Shown here: positions 37,511 through 47,005 of the stretch, piece after piece | Layout of the letters: every line of letters starts with the position of its first letter | How positions within the stretch are numbered: position 1 is the stretch's first letter | DNA from: Olsenella sp. KGMB02461 | Lineage (GTDB): Bacteria; Actinomycetota; Coriobacteriia; Coriobacteriales; Atopobiaceae | Assembly (NCBI RefSeq): GCF_012584445.1 | Contig: NZ_JABAHI010000008.1 | Coordinates: forward strand, 930,001-994,000 | DNA length: 64,000 bases | Direction: 5' to 3' | Made by a program: the position numbers and the translations under genes | Notes under the pieces: generated by a model | Told to the model about the DNA's origin: nothing | Database searches by the model: none | The model's input: the letters and a program-made list of their open reading frames with translations, nothing else

Positions 37511-38437
37511 TCATTCCGCCTCTCGCGCCGCGCGCGCAGCCCGCACTTTGTCGCGCAGCCACACCCAGCCGTTGCTCACCAGCACGGCCATAAAAATCAG
37601 CACAAAGCCGCTCACTACGCGACCGTTCAACACTTCACGACCCGCCAATACCGAGAAGAACACCCCAGCAGGCGACTCCAGCGAGGCTAGCAGCGACCCC
37701 TCAGCCGGTGGAACGCGCGTAAACGCGTAATTCATCATCGTCAGGCACACAAACGAGCACATCACGCCAAAGTACGCCAGAGAGCCAAACAGCTCGGGAG
37801 TCCACACATTGGCGGCAGGTACCGGCTCAAACAGCGCGATCGCTCCAGAAGCCACGGTCATGAACACAAACTGCCAGGCTGTGAGTGCCCACACGTCCAG
37901 CTCAGCGCCGCGGCGCGACACCTCTACCAGCTGCAGCGCATACAGAAGCGCGCAAAACACCGTCAGCAGGTCGCCGGGGTTGATGGGCAGTCCCTGGTCC
38001 AATGCCACCAGCGCAAGCCCACCAGAGCACATCACTGCGGCCACCAGATCGTAACGATGGGGCTTTCCCATGCCCAGCGCCCAGGCGATGAAGGGCACCA
38101 TCACGCAGTAGCTGCCGGTGATAAAGGAAGCCTTGCCCGGCGTCGTCATGGTGAGCCCCACCGTCTGCACGGCGTAGCCGCCCCATTCCAGCACGCCCAG
38201 CCATAGGCCAACGCCCACCGTGCGCCTATCCAAATGCGCCCGCACCTGCTTCCAAAACGCTGTCATCGTCAGCACCGCCGCAATGCCAAATCGAAGCATC
38301 AGCAGCCAAAACACCGGCAGCGACTCGGTGGCGTCCTTCATCATGAACATGGAAGATCCCCAGATAAGCGCGCAGGCCACCAGCATAAGCTTGGCCGCCC
38401 CAGGGGTCCGCAATGTCTTTTTCAGCCTCGCGAGCAC
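37511..38437 (-). CDS. DMT-superfamily (EamA) transporter
   Basis: 308 aa with ten helices and two EamA repeats (ALIWGSSMFMMKD at the start, PPAEGSLLASLESPAG near the end, typical of the group). It has an Arg/Ala-rich cytosolic tail. Monocistronic. Substrate unknown. Not closely similar to the DMT protein at 34314. Confidence 0.88.
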   Translation of the reverse strand: MLARLKKTLRTPGAAKLMLVACALIWGSSMFMMKDATESLPVFWLLMLRFGIAAVLTMTAFWKQVRAHLDRRTVGVGLWLGVLEWGGYAVQTVGLTMTTPGKASFITGSYCVMVPFIAWALGMGKPHRYDLVAAVMCSGGLALVALDQGLPINPGDLLTVFCALLYALQLVEVSRRGAELDVWALTAWQFVFMTVASGAIALFEPVPAANVWTPELFGSLAYFGVMCSFVCLTMMNYAFTRVPPAEGSLLASLESPAGVFFSVLAGREVLNGRVVSGFVLIFMAVLVSNGWVWLRDKVRAARAAREAE

Positions 38438-38524
38438 AAAATCACCTCTAGCAATGTATAAGAACTATGGTTTTCAAAGCGAATAGCCGCTCCGATTTAT
38501 CGTGTCTTCGTTCACAGCAATCCC

Positions 38525-38551
38525 GAGTATATCGAGAGACTTAATATACTC
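38525..38551. promoter_or_regulatory. Inverted repeat in the DMT/mihF intergenic region
   Basis: GAGTATAT-N11-ATATACTC, perfect 8-bp arms, 88 bp upstream of the leftward DMT start and 245 bp upstream of mihF. It could be an operator. The rest of 38438-38795 carries the mihF promoter and leader but no other gene that I can support. Confidence 0.45.
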
Positions 38552-38795
38552 AGACCGTCAACCACCGACCCTTAATACGCATGGAACCTAGACTCCACGT
38601 CGGTATTGTTCACTAAACATCTTGCACGGTTTATGCAATAATCGCGTTATAGAAAACCTACTATCACGTGGTCTTTTCATTTCATTTTTGCAACGTTGGG
38701 CGTTTATTTGCGAAATAGCCCCCATTTTTTGCATCAAAGGCGCTAGGATGAGGTGCATGCAGGTGATTGCAGGTCCTATAGACCAAGGAGAACAT

Positions 38796-39113
38796 ATGGC
38801 TGACACTAACCCTCAACTCAATCTCACTCCGGAGCAAAGACAGGCAGCCCTCGCAAAAGCTGCCGAAGTTCGCCGTGCTCGCAAGGAAATGCTCGATGCC
38901 GTAGCCGCCGGCACGCTCTCCCTCGCCCAAGTCTTCGACCGCGACGACGACGTTGCCAAGCGCACCAAGGTCAAGCGCCTCCTCATGGCACTCCCCGGCG
39001 TGGGCAAGGTTCGCTGCCAGTCCCTCATGGAAGTCGCCGGCATTCCCGAGAACCGCCGCGTCGGCGGCCTCGGCAAGAACCAGAAGGCCCAGCTTCTAGA
39101 TCTCACCGCCTAA
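38796..39113 (+). CDS. mihF: Actinobacterial integration host factor (mIHF)
   Basis: 105 aa. Matches mycobacterial/Streptomyces integration host factor: an N-terminal basic helix (RQAALAKAAEVRRARKEML), then the H2TH-like core LLMALPGVGKVRCQSLMEVAGIPENRRVGGLG. A nucleoid-associated protein that binds and bends DNA. The start ATG at 38796 follows CCAAGGAGAAC. Its presence supports an actinobacterial host. Monocistronic with its own terminator. Confidence 0.93.
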   Translation: MADTNPQLNLTPEQRQAALAKAAEVRRARKEMLDAVAAGTLSLAQVFDRDDDVAKRTKVKRLLMALPGVGKVRCQSLMEVAGIPENRRVGGLGKNQKAQLLDLTA

Positions 39114-39150
39114 CTTCCACCCCTCATCACGCGCCCCACATGCACACCTA

Positions 39151-39185
39151 GGCTCCCGATACACTCCATGCCTCGGGAGCCTTCT
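39151..39185 (+). terminator. Terminator of mihF
   Basis: GGCTCCCGA-N13-TCGGGAGCC followed by TTCTCATCTCTT, 38 bp past the stop. Confidence 0.75.
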
Positions 39186-39945
39186 CATCTCTTGCCGAGA
39201 AACCCCACCATCTCAGCTTGACCCATGTCCCTTACCAGAATCCCTGCCTAAGTAGGGAGCGCTCTCGTAAATAATGATATCCTGTTAATAATAGATATAG
39301 ATAGGATGTAGAACTCGAAGATCAACTGGACCTCAGGATATTCGAAGGAAAGTCCACTAATCTAGACCCAGTACGACACTTTATAGACGCAACTCCAGCA
39401 AGCCTACGCTAACGTTTCACCGTTTTGCCATCGTTGGAGCTAGTGCCCGCAGCAGAGAAGGAGGTTGTGTAGCTCCGCTGCTTGGGAGTAGAGATATTCA
39501 CAAACGGCCACGGCTCTACCATTACCACCGCATCCAATCAGTACTACGCGCACGACCTTCACGTTGAGCACATTCACGAGATGCATCTGGAAGTCGATGC
39601 AACCGGAATTGAACTACGCCTTCAGCTCCGCAATCTGACTGCGCAGCTCCTCCGCCCTTTCGGAGTTCTTGGCTACATCGACCACCTACTATCCCAACTC
39701 GATATCGTGACAGTCGCGCACGGCGATAGCCTTCTCTTAGTCGTTGCTCCTCACCTGCGATGGTTCTTGCATCGTTTGCTGTCTATTGTTTTATATGTCT
39801 TGCGGCTCTTCCTTTATCTCTCGTAATGTTCATCATATGCCATGTCCGTCTGCCTTTCTAAAACTGGCTAACATAAGCAATCAGTCTCGTAATCCGCCAC
39901 AAGACTAAGAGACCGTTACGGTGCAGTTATTATATTGGGTGCTTG
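39186..39945. other. Degenerate gene-poor region at the edge of the island
   Basis: Contains a 114-codon rightward frame (39482-39826) whose first half (VEIFTNGHGSTITTASNQYY) looks protein-like, while its second half mirrors a leftward coiled-coil fragment (VAKNSERAEELRSQIAELKA, about 39614-39685) closed by stops. I read it as remnants of one or two decayed genes rather than an intact gene. GC drops from here to 46.9 kb. Confidence 0.4.
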
Positions 39946-40242
39946 CTAGGGTTGTAGTGATATCAAATAATTTATCGCACTATATCTGTTTTTGAATTTA
40001 GCTTCAATAGTATCTCCGTCAGAAAATTTAACGATGATCGCAAAACCAAGTAGCGGGATATCCGAACAAGAAATCTCTGGAACATTAGCTATATAAGAGC
40101 ATGCGTCGTTTACTATTGAAAATGCCTTGGTTTGACCATATTGCACAATCACATCGACTTCGATAATTCGCCTATCGAGCGCCGCCGCAAGGGACGATAC
40201 GAATACCCCAAATTCATCAGATAATAATTCAAATAATTTATG
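39946..40242 (-). pseudogene. In-frame continuation of the restriction endonuclease after a stop
   Basis: Directly after the TAA at 40243-40245 the same frame stays open for 98 codons (HKLFELLSDEFGVFVSSLAA ... to SLQP). It lacks its own plausible start or ribosome site at the upstream end, and the only downstream start options (GTG/ATG) would discard its first third. I interpret it as the severed C-terminal part of the upstream gene. A separate small gene is the alternative. Confidence 0.5.
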
Positions 40243-40815
40243 TTATACTATTTTTAGTTCATTTGAGCTCAGAGCTTCACACTCGCGAACTCGCTCATCT
40301 AACTCATCATCCGGAGTGTCTTCCTCCCAGATAATGTTTATACCGACAGCATCAAATGCCTCGATAACTTCTTCGGTGGAGAAATGCATTACAGAGAAGC
40401 CTTCGCTCCGTAACTGCATCAAAGCATTATCTGTAAAATCTCCTGCCAAAACACATCCCTTAAATGGTGATTCCGCGGCAAAGCGATTCGCGCAACTTGT
40501 TACAGCAGCAGAGATTTCCTGTGCTTTGTTCTTTGAGTGTTTGGTATAGCGTCTCCATGCTACTTCTATGAAGGCGCGCGGTATTCCATATTTTGATTCG
40601 GTACCATTCTCCTCTATGACTATGTCGAGGTCATGATGATTGCCCTTATCATCCTCCCACCGAACCTTCTTAGCCCCACCCCGGGCTTTTCGAGGACGAA
40701 TATAGTCGAGATAAAATCCATGTTCTGCAGCAATTGGTCGACAGGCCTCAATGGTTGCTTCCTCGAGTAGGTCTCCTATGATTTGACCAAATCTATGCCC
40801 AGGTGCAGTAGCCAT
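40243..40815 (-). CDS. Restriction endonuclease, type II-like (possibly truncated)
   Basis: 190 aa before the stop. The block HHDLDIVIEENG followed by FIEVAWRRYTKHSKNKAQEI is typical of PD-(D/E)XK restriction enzymes partnered with m4C methylases. It is 2 bp after the methylase stop on the same strand. An in-frame TAA separates it from 98 further open codons, so the natural protein may be about 290 aa and this copy truncated. Cognate sequence unknown. Confidence 0.7.
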   Translation of the reverse strand: MATAPGHRFGQIIGDLLEEATIEACRPIAAEHGFYLDYIRPRKARGGAKKVRWEDDKGNHHDLDIVIEENGTESKYGIPRAFIEVAWRRYTKHSKNKAQEISAAVTSCANRFAAESPFKGCVLAGDFTDNALMQLRSEGFSVMHFSTEEVIEAFDAVGINIIWEEDTPDDELDERVRECEALSSNELKIV

Positions 40816-40817
40816 AA

Positions 40818-41922
40818 TTACCCCTTAATCCACAAGTGTCCTTCTTTTAGCGGAACCCTATGCTTACGATTTTTCCATTTAACATTCCGGTCTCTCAGTT
40901 TTTCAAACTCCCATGACTTGAAGCCAGCTGACAATGCAAGCTTTGCAAGCCACTCGTCAACTGGCATATACACCCCGTATGGCGCCGAATCCCCTATGAC
41001 AAAGCATATCTTTGAGCCGTCTTTGCAAGCATCACGCAAAGCGATGAAGACATGAGCCATGTCATAAAAATACAGTGCAGCCATCGTGTGGTAATTCTTC
41101 TTGCCACCATGCTTTTCTCGCTCAAGCTCCATTTCATGACAGACGACCGATAGCTCTTCATGAATTGGAGTAAGCACAGGGTCATCAACGTAAAAGTACG
41201 TATCCTTCCTTTCTTTGGATACCATCTGCGTACAAGATCGAATCAATCCAGGCCGTACTAGCTTCTGTAAGTCTGACCAGCCCGTTATCTCGCCGAGTAC
41301 AGACATTTCCAAACGAGTTGCATCAGCGTAATCATAGTTGTTGGCATACGGTGGTGAAGTAACCACCAAGTCAATAGTGTCGTGAAGGTCGGAATAGACA
41401 TTTCGAGCGTCATGCTCGATCAACTTCGCTTGTGGGCTAACCCCATGAGACTGCATTTCCATCAAGTCGCCTATCATTATTTGGACTTGATTTAGATAAG
41501 CATCTTTAACAGTAGCTACATGCGCTTTTCCATGAGAAGGAAGGACATACTGTCCGATTGCTGTTCCTGCATGCGAAGTCCGCCTTATGATGCAGACAAA
41601 TGCCAACCATGCCATGTGCCATGCTTTAGAATCATCACGCACCAACTCGAGGGCCTTCCTCAAGTGGTCAAGTTCAAGAAGATTGGTCTCGTCATAGCAT
41701 TTATGTACAAGCGGAGGATACTCATATGGATCTGAATTGTCTTTTTCTGCAATATTTAGCACTTCTTGAACTAATTGATTGAAATCGGCAATATGCACAT
41801 CCCATTCGAGTTTCGTTTGTGCGATCCGTGATATGAGTGGCTGCGATTCAAATCCATAAGACATCATGCCTGCATTATCAGCAGCCAGCAAAGTCGTGCC
41901 TGATCCAGCAAACGGATCTAAT
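40818..41922 (-). pseudogene. DNA methyltransferase, 3' part (split by IS)
   Basis: Contains motif I DPFAGSGTT at the upstream edge and the catalytic TSPPYANNYDY, typical of N4-cytosine (or N6-adenine) methylases. The first 49 codons lie beyond the insertion at 43383-43531. Joining the two parts after removing the IS and one ATC target copy gives an uninterrupted 417-aa protein reading NGMRILDPFAGSG across the join. The start codon offered inside the IS (TTG at 41966) is not a native start. As it stands the gene is probably inactive. Confidence 0.9.
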
Positions 41923-41957
41923 ATCGGGACTGCGGACAAAAATTGGCACCATCTTCG

Positions 41958-42539
41958 ATGGTCCAAGAGGAGGTCCGTTTGACGTGTACTTATGAAAAGG
42001 TTGATATCTTTTTGGATTGCCGCGAGGAGGGAATGTACTGGGCTCGAGGTAGGCTCCCCACAGACTATGTCGAACGCTTTCCTGAGCGAGCTGAGCGACT
42101 ATGGGCAATGATTGAGGCCAAAACAACCAAGGAAGCAGAAGCCAAGCAGCTCTTCGTGATGGCCATGCAAGAAGGACTTTCCATAGAAAAGGCTTCCCGG
42201 ATCGCCGACATCTCTACGACTTTGGCTACCACCTGGGCCTACGGCGGCATTCCTGGGCTAGAGTCTTCTTTCGAGCTAAGAAAACCCCGTGCTCTAAAGA
42301 AGAGGAAGCAGCCCATGGTAAAAGACCTCTATGCCCCACCTCCTTCCGGCCCCTTCAAAGGCTACAGCTCCGTAGAGATAGAAAACGCGCTGCTTAGGGC
42401 GGTGTTGGCCGACCTAAAAGCGGAAGGCTTGGGCCTGGATTCGATCTCGAACAAGAGGAAGTACGAGTTAGGCGAGAGATTGAAGAAGGGCTCAGGCCTG
42501 CGCCGAAGCGAGATCATGCGTTTCTTGAAGATATCCTAA
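41958..42539 (+). CDS. IS3-type OrfA (helix-turn-helix)
   Basis: 193 aa from the ATG at 41958. The HTH segment is GLSIEKASRIADISTTLATTWA (about 75-96), followed by a basic/proline region and a C-terminal helical part ending GLRRSEIMRFLKIS. It is longer than common OrfA proteins and probably binds the inverted repeats. Confidence 0.75.
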   Translation: MVQEEVRLTCTYEKVDIFLDCREEGMYWARGRLPTDYVERFPERAERLWAMIEAKTTKEAEAKQLFVMAMQEGLSIEKASRIADISTTLATTWAYGGIPGLESSFELRKPRALKKRKQPMVKDLYAPPPSGPFKGYSSVEIENALLRAVLADLKAEGLGLDSISNKRKYELGERLKKGSGLRRSEIMRFLKIS

Positions 42540-43355
42540 GAGTTCCTATAACTACTGGAGGAGGAAGGCTAAAGAGGATCCAGCTCCTAAGCGCCCAGAG
42601 CTGAAAGAGCAGGTAAGGCGCGCCTTTGAGGCTGAAGGAGGAGCCAGGGGCTATAGGGCTGTCTGGGCTCGCCTCAAGCGAGAAGGGGTGAGAGTCTCAG
42701 AAAAGGTCGTGAGGCGGCTGATGGGAGAGCTTGGCCTTGTGGCCCGGGGCCACAAGGCGGCGCAGGCGCTACAGCTCCTATGGAGGAGAGCTTTCTGCCG
42801 CTCCCAATAATCTGCTTTTGCGCCCCGATGAGACCCACTGCTTTAGAGCAAAGGCCCCCCAACCGCCTCTGGGTCACAGACATCACCGAGTTTCGCCTCA
42901 AGGGCAAGACCAAAGTCTATCTCTCGCCTATCATCGACTGCTTTGACGGCTGGCCTGTGGCCTGGTCTATGGGGCTTTCTCCCACCTCCTTCTTTGCTAT
43001 CGAGAGCCTGCTTAAAGCCTGTGCCACCCTCTCTGCAGGAGAGCGACCTGTCATCCACTCCGACAGAGGATCCCATTACCGCTGGGATGGCTGGATAGGT
43101 ATCTGTGAGCGTTATGGACTCACAAGATCCATGTCTCGCCTGGGTGCCAGCGCAGACAATGCCAGAGCCGAAGGCTTCTTTGGCATCCTCAAAAGGGAGT
43201 TCTTCTACGAAAGGGACTGGAGTGAGGTCGCGGTCCAGCAGTTCGTAGAACTGCTGGACCAGTGGTTGGAAAACTTCCGTACTCAAAGGATCCGTCAGAC
43301 CCTAGGCTGGCTTACGCCTTATGAGTACCGCCAGGCTCTGGGCTACGCTCTGTGA
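42529..43355 (+). pseudogene. IS3-type OrfB integrase, frameshifted
   Basis: Three successive frames read SSYNYWRRKAKEDP ... GLVARGHK, then RRRRYSSYGGELSAAPNN ... FRAKAP, then NRLWVTDITEF to the end. The last frame (from about 42860) carries the DDE triad: Asp in VTDITEF, Asp in HSDRGSHY, Glu in ARAEGFFGILKREFF. The breaks map near GGCCACAAGG (42750) and a C6 run (42855-42860). Each would be repaired by removing one base. OrfB is therefore broken, or these are homopolymer sequencing errors. Confidence 0.8.
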
Positions 43356-43382
43356 CATGTACATAAATATGTCCGCAGTCCC

Positions 43383-43531
43383 ATCCTCATGCCATTTTTG
43401 ATGCCATTACCCAAATTTGCCGATTCTGTTCTAATTGCTTTCTCTGCCCACTCGGCTGAGAAGCCGGCAGTATTTTTAAACCATCTGTATATAGGCAGTT
43501 TCATGTTGTCTACGAATGTTGAAGATTGCAT
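43383..43531 (-). pseudogene. DNA methyltransferase, 5' part (split by IS)
   Basis: The first 49 codons of the methylase (MKLPIYRWFKNTAGFSAEW ... NGIKNGMR), ending at the IS target site. The RWF...GFSAEW segment is the expected lead-in to motif I of these enzymes. A GGGGAA ribosome site precedes the start. See the 3' part at 40818-41922. Confidence 0.85.
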
Positions 43532-43588
43532 TCTATTTCCCCGCTACTATAGGTGTCGTCGTCAATACGCTCGCCTAAGCCGACGCGT

Positions 43589-45829
43589 TTATTCATCATC
43601 GAACTCAATGTCGACCTCAGCTGCCTCGTATACGTTAACAATCTGATCGATATCAATGGTGTTCACGATCCAACTGCGCGCCATGCACTGTTGTTTGAAT
43701 TCATTGATACGGTTCACGCCGTTTATTTCTCTTAAGGTCACCACTAACCCGAATGGTAAATGCTTGTTTGAATTTGGACGATCAGCTCGTTCGGTGGTAA
43801 GGATTTTCACTCCCCACATATTGCTACCACTCACGTAGGTCTTATGAGGCCTCACCCGTGGGCTCAACTTATCGGAAATATGCTTCACGCTGTCCCACTT
43901 ACGGAAGTAAATGCGCGCGTCATCTTCGTTTAGATGAGCCCCTTTCGTACCCTGTACGTTTCTATTGAGCTCTTTTACTCTTGTCCCGGTTTCCGTCTCG
44001 AACAGTCGGCCAAAATGCAGGTCCATCTCAGTGCATGTATAGTCTACGCCCTGATTCCTGTTGCATTGCGGAAAATAGCATAGTGTCGCCCGCGCGACAT
44101 AGGGAAACTTTTCGTCGCGCATCGGCACTGGAATGTTGTATGCGTATGTGTTGTATGCACTCGCTACTCCATTCAGCACAAAACGTATCTCGTCGTTTCT
44201 ACATCTGAGCACATCCTTGATACTCTTCGGAACCACCCCATAACCTATCTGTGAATCAGCGGGGTCATTCTCCCAGCCGATTGAGGAATCAACGATTAGG
44301 GCCTTTGCTATCTCACGCGTTAAACCACATTTATATATGAGGTAGGCAACCTTCCTCGTTATCCACGGCGCGGCAAGAGATGTGCCCGATCCTGTTACCG
44401 GCATATATGGAGCGGCAGCCTTTATCGGGTTTGCCTTTGTACCTCCATAATAGCTGACATCAGGTTTTCCAAAAAATGAGAGTACGGGCCCACTCCTCGC
44501 GTAGTCAACGGTCGTGCCATCTCGATCCACCGAATTGACTACAATTGCGTTGATAGAGTCAGCAGGTGCACCAATACGCGACTGGTTAAGAGCGGTTTTG
44601 TTTGTTCCCGCTACGACAAATATCACATCGTACTGAGTTTGGATGCGATCGAGAATGTCTGCTTCCGGCGAAATCGAGTTTTCGCATATCTCCAATTCTG
44701 CGCCAAGCGATAGGTTCCAAACCTTGATGCCGGGATTGTCCGCTACGATATCTTCAATTTGCCGCATAACGGCAAATGAGCTAAAACGCGTCTTTGTTGC
44801 TACGCCAAAGTGCTTCACTCGGAACCGGCCACAGTCATCTTCTAAATCTGGGTTGAGGGCTGGACCGTCTACGATGATCGAGCTAACAGAAGTTCCATGT
44901 TCGTAGTCGGACTCACGCAGTTGTATCGCTGGATCAAGGCGTCGCTCGTATTCGACCCAATCTGCACAATAAACACGTTTGTCAAATGGAGTATCGATGA
45001 CACCCACTATAGGCTCATTATTCGGACTTGGAATTGCAGGGAACACACCACTCGCCACGCCAAAGTCCTCGCCGGTCCAGTCGCTTGCGTCATCAAGCTC
45101 CATAGCAACTAAGTAGGGAGCGCGAATCCTAAGCTTGGCATATTGTTCTCGCGTTAGCAGAACGCTGGTGCCAAGCACGCGGCTCTTCACAAGATCGTCA
45201 AGACCAACTTCCTGTAGGAGTTCTAATGTATCGCGACCTGTCTCATAGAGTGTTACAAACGCCCAATCTAAATCATCGTCCTCAATATTCTCTGGTATAT
45301 CAAATCGCTGAGCATAAAAGGCATCTTTTATTATTTGCAAAAAATTAGTCTTCCTCATAGAGGTGACAGCCGCAGGGAGATCGTTTTTGCTTACATTACC
45401 GAGATCGTCATCGGTCACTATTCCGTCAAAGCATCTTTCTACAATGGCTGCACTCTCTCTGAGCATCTTCTCAGTTTCGTCGAGTTCGGCACGTTCAATA
45501 CTATAAGTGATAACATGTCTACGTTTTAAATTTGATGCTATGTCATACTTTGCACCTACGATGTGTTCACTCGCTTTGCCATCACCACTAGCAAGCAATC
45601 TCTTTACACGATTGCTCTTTGCAATTACGCGATCGTAGAATACGCAAACCAGTGGATTAACATTAATGGATACGTTATCCCAGAACATTGCCACCGCATG
45701 TATGTCGTTCGCGAGCGCCAGCAGGTGAGCTGCATCAACGCTTTGGCCTTTTGGCAATGAAGGGCGCCCACCTGATGCAGACGAAGACGCGCTTTCGAAA
45801 CTTCCTTTAAGACGCAAAAGGTCATTCAT
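43589..45829 (-). CDS. ietS: Subtilisin-like serine protease (IetS-like)
   Basis: 746 aa, S8 family. Catalytic triad: Asp in VGVIDTPFD (about 278), His in YEHGTSVSS (about 311), Ser in GSGTSLAAPW (about 484). An N-terminal domain of about 250 residues without signal peptide and a C-terminal beta-rich domain flank the protease, so it acts in the cytoplasm. Its start overlaps the stop of the AAA ATPase gene by 4 bp. ATPase plus subtilase is the composition of the IetAS anti-phage system; the assignment rests on architecture and context. Confidence 0.8.
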   Translation of the reverse strand: MNDLLRLKGSFESASSSASGGRPSLPKGQSVDAAHLLALANDIHAVAMFWDNVSINVNPLVCVFYDRVIAKSNRVKRLLASGDGKASEHIVGAKYDIASNLKRRHVITYSIERAELDETEKMLRESAAIVERCFDGIVTDDDLGNVSKNDLPAAVTSMRKTNFLQIIKDAFYAQRFDIPENIEDDDLDWAFVTLYETGRDTLELLQEVGLDDLVKSRVLGTSVLLTREQYAKLRIRAPYLVAMELDDASDWTGEDFGVASGVFPAIPSPNNEPIVGVIDTPFDKRVYCADWVEYERRLDPAIQLRESDYEHGTSVSSIIVDGPALNPDLEDDCGRFRVKHFGVATKTRFSSFAVMRQIEDIVADNPGIKVWNLSLGAELEICENSISPEADILDRIQTQYDVIFVVAGTNKTALNQSRIGAPADSINAIVVNSVDRDGTTVDYARSGPVLSFFGKPDVSYYGGTKANPIKAAAPYMPVTGSGTSLAAPWITRKVAYLIYKCGLTREIAKALIVDSSIGWENDPADSQIGYGVVPKSIKDVLRCRNDEIRFVLNGVASAYNTYAYNIPVPMRDEKFPYVARATLCYFPQCNRNQGVDYTCTEMDLHFGRLFETETGTRVKELNRNVQGTKGAHLNEDDARIYFRKWDSVKHISDKLSPRVRPHKTYVSGSNMWGVKILTTERADRPNSNKHLPFGLVVTLREINGVNRINEFKQQCMARSWIVNTIDIDQIVNVYEAAEVDIEFDDE

Positions 45830-46872
45830 CGATCTTCTTTCATCTCCCTAGATACCGTGCTCTTAGGAATGCCGGTCAGTATTTCAATTTCCCTAACCGT
45901 GTATCCCTGCTCTTTCAGCTTGCGAATGTTGCCTGACGGATTCGTTGCCATTGTCTTATATAGTCTTTGCAAGTAGCTGTATTCATTATCTGGATCGCTG
46001 AAGGCGAGCGAGGTCCGAATTATGTTGGTAAGATCGCCAGGCATAGGGATTTCATTAGCCTGCATAATAATCTTGCGTAAAAGTCGAGTGTTCTTCCCAG
46101 CGTAATCAAATTGCGCTAGTAGATTATTAGTTATTTTTTCTGCTATATCGACCAAGTCATCACGCGTATACCTGCTGAAGTCGATAACAGCATCGAAGCG
46201 TCGCACAATTGCCTTGTCAAGTTTGTTGAACAAATTGGTTGTCGCAACTACAACTATCCGTGAATCGATACGCTCCAACTCACGTAAAAATGTTGAAGTT
46301 GCTCGCCCCATCTCACGCACATCACGTGAATCAGTTCTGTCCATAGCAAGGGCATCTATCTCATCAAAAAGCACAACGTATCTATCCTGATTCGCAAGGC
46401 TGTTAATCTCATCGAAGAGGGCAACTATGTTTTTGCTCGTCTGACCGAGCTTACTGTCGATAATGGAACTAAAATCTACAATTAAAGTTTCCCTACCTAG
46501 AACGCGCGAAATCTGGCGCGCTGTCTCAGTCTTACCTGTACCTGGCGGCCCCTGAAATATGAACTTGTTTATGCCGGCGTTGTGCCCTACAGCATTAATG
46601 ACCCCTCTCACATCATCAGCGATGGATTTGGGAAGTGGAAGTGATGTCTTGGTGTACGGCAATTTCTGCAAGTAATCTGTACCAAGGGAGACACTATCAG
46701 TCTGAGGGACAAACGTATTCGTATCAGAGAGAAGCGCCATAATGTATTCGGCTAGTTGATAATCACCAGAGGCGTCAAAATCGCGCGCAATCTCGTAAGC
46801 TTCGGTCCTGAAAGCAAGATCGTTGTGTTCTGAGTAATATCTAATGAGATTGATGATATTTCTCTTCTTCAT
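45826..46872 (-). CDS. ietA: AAA ATPase (IetA-like)
   Basis: 348 aa. Walker A GPPGTGKTETA, Walker B VVLFDEIDAL, sensor ATTNLFNKLDKAIVRRFDAVI (Arg finger). The C-terminal 25 residues form a resolvase-like HTH (YTVREIEILTGIPKSTVSR), which may bind DNA. I start it at the ATG at 46872 after GGGAGGAAAGG. Translationally coupled to the subtilase gene. Low GC and the neighbouring broken restriction system mark a defence island. Confidence 0.8.
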   Translation of the reverse strand: MKKRNIINLIRYYSEHNDLAFRTEAYEIARDFDASGDYQLAEYIMALLSDTNTFVPQTDSVSLGTDYLQKLPYTKTSLPLPKSIADDVRGVINAVGHNAGINKFIFQGPPGTGKTETARQISRVLGRETLIVDFSSIIDSKLGQTSKNIVALFDEINSLANQDRYVVLFDEIDALAMDRTDSRDVREMGRATSTFLRELERIDSRIVVVATTNLFNKLDKAIVRRFDAVIDFSRYTRDDLVDIAEKITNNLLAQFDYAGKNTRLLRKIIMQANEIPMPGDLTNIIRTSLAFSDPDNEYSYLQRLYKTMATNPSGNIRKLKEQGYTVREIEILTGIPKSTVSREMKEDR

Positions 46873-47005
46873 CTTCCCTTTCCTCCCAGCTGGCCTAGCT
46901 ATATTGTAGGACAATTAATACCTGTTTTGGGACAGCTTTTTTGATTTATGGCAAATTATAGCCATGCTACCTACAGGTCATAAAAATGATCTGTGGTAAC
47001 ACCTA

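Larger units (their letters stand above)
41926..43382 (+). mobile_element. IS3-family insertion sequence (1457 bp)
   Basis: Bounded by 13-bp perfect inverted repeats GGGACTGCGGACA (41926-41938) and TGTCCGCAGTCCC (43370-43382), with a 3-bp direct target repeat ATC on both sides (41923-41925 and 43383-43385). Encodes an OrfA-like HTH protein and an rve/DDE integrase in the same orientation. Inserted in the methyltransferase gene. GC is higher than in the surrounding island. Confidence 0.92.

Noticed and set aside
41966-41966. TTG inside the IS as the start of the methyltransferase
   Set aside because: The true N-terminus lies beyond the IS and rejoins in frame when the IS is removed.
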